Positions 61,254 through 64,000 of a stretch of DNA of 64,000 nt are shown here, in pieces. The notes under the pieces were generated by a model. It searched no databases and was not told the origin of the DNA. It was given only the letters and a program-made list of their open reading frames with translations. The stretch is from Noviherbaspirillum malthae (lineage in GTDB: Bacteria; Pseudomonadota; Gammaproteobacteria; Burkholderiales; Burkholderiaceae_D), in NCBI RefSeq assembly GCF_015352985.1, contig NZ_JACYXF010000023.1, positions 1 through 64,000 of the forward strand, given 5' to 3'. Position 1 is the first letter of the stretch. Each line of letters opens with the position of its first letter. The translations under genes were made by a program, and so were the position numbers.

Positions 61254-62381
61254 CTAGACGCCGCGGGCGCGGTCCGCATGGAATTGGACAACGAAAGCCT
61301 GGAAGCGGTTTTCGTCAATGGCGGCACGCATTTCCCGCATCAGCTGCAGGTAATAATGCAGGTTGTGAATGGTGTTCAGGCGCGCACCGAGGATCTCGCC
61401 GGCCCGGTGCAGGTGGTACAGGTAAGCGCGGGAGAAGTTGCGGCATGCATAACAGCCGCAGCTTTCATCCAGCGGTTTTTCGTCATCTTTATAGCGGGAA
61501 TTCTTGATCTTCAGATCGCCGAAGCGTGTGAACAGCCAGCCGTTGCGGGCATTGCGGGTCGGCATCACGCAGTCGAACATGTCCACGCCGTTGGCGACGC
61601 CGGCCACCAGGTCTTCCGGCGTGCCCACGCCCATCAGGTAATGCGGCTTGTCGGCCGGCAGGCGCGGGCCGACGTGTTCCAGCACGCGCATCATGTCTTC
61701 CTTGGGTTCGCCCACCGACAGGCCGCCGATCGCGTAGCCTTCGAAGCCGGTTTCCTGCAGCCCCGCCAGCGATTCGTCGCGCAGGTTCTCGTACATGCCG
61801 CCCTGCACGATGCCGAACAGCGCGTTCGGGTTTTCGCCCTTGTCGAATTCATCACGCGAGCGCTTGGCCCAGCGCAGCGACATGCGCATGGACTTGCCGG
61901 CCTCGTCCTCGGTCGCCGGGCGGTCGCCGATCTGGTAGGGCGTGCATTCGTCGAACTGCATCACGATGTCGGAATCGAGCACGCGCTGGATCTGCATCGA
62001 GATCTCCGGCGACAGGAACAGCTTGTCGCCGTTGATGGGCGAGGCGAACTTCACGCCCTCTTCCGTGATCTTGCGCATCGCGCCCAGCGAAAACACCTGG
62101 AAGCCGCCGGAGTCGGTCAGGATGGGCTTGCTCCAGCCGATGAAGCGGTGCAGTCCCTCGAACTTGCCGACCACGTCCAGCCCGGGACGCAGCCACAGGT
62201 GGAAGGTATTGCCGAGGATGATCTGAGCGCCGATTTCCTCGAGTTCGAGCGGCGACATCGCCTTGACCGAACCGTAGGTGCCGACCGGCATGAAGATGGG
62301 CGTTTCGACCACGCCGTGGTTGAGCGTCAGCTGGCCGCGGCGGGCCTTGCCGTCGGTCTTGAGAAGTTTGAAATTGAGCAT
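61254..62381 (-). CDS. tgt: Queuine tRNA-ribosyltransferase (tRNA-guanine transglycosylase)
   Basis: A 375-residue TIM-barrel enzyme that exchanges guanine 34 for preQ1 in queuosine tRNAs. Nucleophile region LTDSGGFQVFSLG and MQFDECTPY, GGLSVGEPKEDM, and the zinc site SCGCYACRNFSRAYLYHL are all present. It follows queA by 15 bases. Confidence 0.97.
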   Translation of the reverse strand: MLNFKLLKTDGKARRGQLTLNHGVVETPIFMPVGTYGSVKAMSPLELEEIGAQIILGNTFHLWLRPGLDVVGKFEGLHRFIGWSKPILTDSGGFQVFSLGAMRKITEEGVKFASPINGDKLFLSPEISMQIQRVLDSDIVMQFDECTPYQIGDRPATEDEAGKSMRMSLRWAKRSRDEFDKGENPNALFGIVQGGMYENLRDESLAGLQETGFEGYAIGGLSVGEPKEDMMRVLEHVGPRLPADKPHYLMGVGTPEDLVAGVANGVDMFDCVMPTRNARNGWLFTRFGDLKIKNSRYKDDEKPLDESCGCYACRNFSRAYLYHLHRAGEILGARLNTIHNLHYYLQLMREMRAAIDENRFQAFVVQFHADRARGV

Positions 62382-62396
62382 GTCGGAAATCTGAAT

Positions 62397-63422
62397 TCAG
62401 AGTCGGGTCAGCAGCATGGCGTCGCCATAGCTGAAGAAACGGTAGCGCTGCTGTATCGCATGCGCATAGGCGGCGCGGATCTGCTGGTAGCCGGCAAACG
62501 CCGACACCAGCATCAGCAGCGTGGATTTGGGCAGGTGGAAATTGGTCACCAAGCGGTCGACCGTCTTGAAGGCGTAGCCCGGCGTGATGAACAGCGCGGT
62601 ATCGGCGCTGCCGGCCTGCAGCTCGCCCGACTGCGAGGCCGATTCCAGCGCGCGCATGCTGGTGGTGCCGACGGCCACCACGCTGCGCCCGCCGGCCTTG
62701 GCCGCGCGCACCGCATCGACGGTGTCCTGGGCGATGGTGTACCACTCGGTGTGCATCTTGTGCTCGGCCAGGTTTTCGGTGCGCACCGGCTGGAATGTGC
62801 CGGCGCCCACATGCAGCGTCACGTAGGCGAAGCGCACGCCCTTGGCCTGCAGCCTGTCGAGCAGCGGCTGGTCGAAGTGCAGGCCGGCGGTGGGCGCGGC
62901 CACCGCGCCCGGCTCCTTCGCATAGACGGTCTGGTAACGCTGCTCGTCGACCGCATCGGCGGCATGCTCGATGTAGGGCGGCAGCGGCAGCCGGCCATGG
63001 GCTTCGATCAAATCGAATACGTCGCCGGGAAAGCTCAGCGTGAAGAATTCGCCGGCGCGCTCGCCGACGGTCACATCGAAGGCATCGGCCAGGCGGATGC
63101 GGCTGCCGGGCTGCGGCGTCTTGGAAGCGCGCACCAGGGCCAGCACGGTGCGGCTGTCGAGCACCCGCTCGACCAGCACCTCGACCTTGCCGCCGGTTTC
63201 CTTGGCGCCGAAGAAGCGGGCTTTCAGCACGCGGGTATTGTTGAAGACCAGCAGGTCGTCCGGCATGAGCAGATCGACAATGTCGGCAAAGGCGCGGTCG
63301 ACCAGGCGCTCGCCGCGGCCGCCATCCACGTGCAGCAGGCGCGAAGCGCTGCGTTCGGGCAGCGGCAGCTGCGCGATCAATTCTTGCGGCAGGTCGAAAT
63401 CGAAATCGGAAAGGGAGTACAT
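62397..63422 (-). CDS. queA: S-adenosylmethionine:tRNA ribosyltransferase-isomerase
   Basis: A 341-residue enzyme that converts preQ1 in tRNA to epoxyqueuosine. Family motifs: LSDFDFDLPQELIAQLPLPERSASRLL, LVFNNTRVLKARFFG, YQTVYAKEPGAVAAPTAGLHF and TNFHLPKSTLLMLVSAFAG. It heads the queA-tgt-yajC-secD-secF group; QueG, the last step, is at 8-9 kb. Confidence 0.97.
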   Translation of the reverse strand: MYSLSDFDFDLPQELIAQLPLPERSASRLLHVDGGRGERLVDRAFADIVDLLMPDDLLVFNNTRVLKARFFGAKETGGKVEVLVERVLDSRTVLALVRASKTPQPGSRIRLADAFDVTVGERAGEFFTLSFPGDVFDLIEAHGRLPLPPYIEHAADAVDEQRYQTVYAKEPGAVAAPTAGLHFDQPLLDRLQAKGVRFAYVTLHVGAGTFQPVRTENLAEHKMHTEWYTIAQDTVDAVRAAKAGGRSVVAVGTTSMRALESASQSGELQAGSADTALFITPGYAFKTVDRLVTNFHLPKSTLLMLVSAFAGYQQIRAAYAHAIQQRYRFFSYGDAMLLTRL

Positions 63423-63601
63423 GCTTCAGGATCGCATAAAACGTAGCGGCAGCCGGCGCGGCGCAGATATATCCGGTATGTAACGGCGCATCCGGACTTA
63501 ACAAGATTGCCATACAATGACAGCTGCGCTTTCTCCTGCAGCAATCCGCCGACTTCCGCAAACAAAACCCGCTATTTTACGCCTTGCCGCCCGATTCCCG
63601 T

Positions 63602-64000
63602 ATGCCCGACGCCAAGCCCAGTCCCGCCGCTCCCGAGAACACCCCGGATAACGTCAAGAGCGGGGCCAAGAGCAAGGCCAAGGCCAAACCGAAGCCGAAG
63701 GTCACCAACGAAAGCAAGCTCGCCAAGCTCGGCCTGCGCAGCGACATGGATCTGGTGCTGCACCTGCCGATGCGCTACGAGGACGAAACGCAGATTCGGC
63801 CCATCAGCGACGCCGGCTTCATGGGCGGCAACGCGGCCCAGGTCGAGGGCCTGGTGACTGCCTGCGACATCCAGTACAGGCCACGCCGCCAGCTGGTGGT
63901 CACGATCGCCGACGACAGCGGCGTGCTGGTGATGCGCTTTCTCAATTTCTACGGCAGCCAGGTCAAGCAGTTCGCCGTCGGCGCCCGCATCCGCGCGCGC
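63602..64000 (+). CDS. recG: ATP-dependent DNA helicase RecG (N-terminal part)
   Basis: Only the first 133 codons are in the window. After a charged Lys/Ala/Pro-rich stretch of about 35 residues comes KLAKLGLRSDMDLVLHLPMRYEDET, the start of the RecG wedge (OB-fold) domain, continuing with VTIADDSGVLVMRFLNFYGSQVKQF. RecG remodels stalled forks and Holliday junctions. Divergent from queA. Confidence 0.9.
   Translation, partial: MPDAKPSPAAPENTPDNVKSGAKSKAKAKPKPKVTNESKLAKLGLRSDMDLVLHLPMRYEDETQIRPISDAGFMGGNAAQVEGLVTACDIQYRPRRQLVVTIADDSGVLVMRFLNFYGSQVKQFAVGARIRAR

Overview
The window looks like about 64 kb of the chromosome of a GC-rich (roughly 60-65%) Gram-negative betaproteobacterium. The gene neighbourhoods lptD-surA-pdxA-rsmA against amgK-murU, queA-tgt-yajC-secD-secF and miaB-phoH-ybeY-corC-lnt-glyQ-glyS-gmhB-plsC, and the protein sequences, fit Burkholderiales, most likely an Oxalobacteraceae (Herbaspirillum/Noviherbaspirillum-like) member. 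This placement is inference; there is no rRNA in the window. Most of it is dense core genome. The accessory parts are the left end (transporters), a tRNA-flanked curli locus at 16.3-22 kb, and a few intergenic repeats.

Layout. 0-8.2 kb: a partial TctB, a universal stress protein, a TerC membrane protein, two periplasmic solute-binding proteins (TctC/Bug type and TRAP DctP type), then a divergent DctS/DctR-like two-component system and an AEC permease. 8.2-16.4 kb: queG, divergent tsaE-amiC, a solitary cheW, mutL, a Bcr/CflA drug exporter, miaA and a tRNA with CAT anticodon. 16.4-22 kb: a small AT-richer membrane protein gene, then a complete curli (functional amyloid) locus on one strand in the order csgE-csgF-csgG-csgB-csgA-csgC/H, with an unusually large 591-residue CsgA. 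22-33.6 kb: a secreted protein of unknown function, miaB, phoH, ybeY, corC, lnt, glyQ, glyS, gmhB, plsC and a YgjP-type metalloprotease. 33.7-44.3 kb: gloA, a long inverted repeat, then rsmA, pdxA, surA and lptD on the minus strand, divergent from amgK-murU-pepP-ubiH. 44.4-50 kb: pntA-pntB, a NUDIX hydrolase, mnmA. 49.7-51.6 kb: an iron island hemP - unknown - bfd - bfr with candidate Fur sites. 51.7-57.6 kb: a glutathione transferase, purB, a cytochrome b561-YceI-YceI operon, a MarR regulator, a cytochrome c' and a second b-type cytochrome. 57.7-64 kb: secF, secD, yajC, tgt, queA on the minus strand, and the start of recG.

Common threads are envelope biogenesis (SurA, LptD, Lnt, SecDF-YajC, AmgK/MurU, GmhB, AmiC, CsgG), tRNA modification (MiaA, MiaB, MnmA, QueG, QueA, Tgt, TsaE), and iron/redox housekeeping. 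The part I find most worth following is the curli locus: its operon is reorganised with no CsgD, CsgA contains an in-register 420-bp internal duplication, the CsgC/H chaperone has no visible signal peptide and sits behind an intrinsic terminator, at least three cistrons start with non-ATG codons, and a perfect 16-bp palindrome overlaps the putative -35 region. I did not find a clearly new defence, mobile or biosynthetic system.
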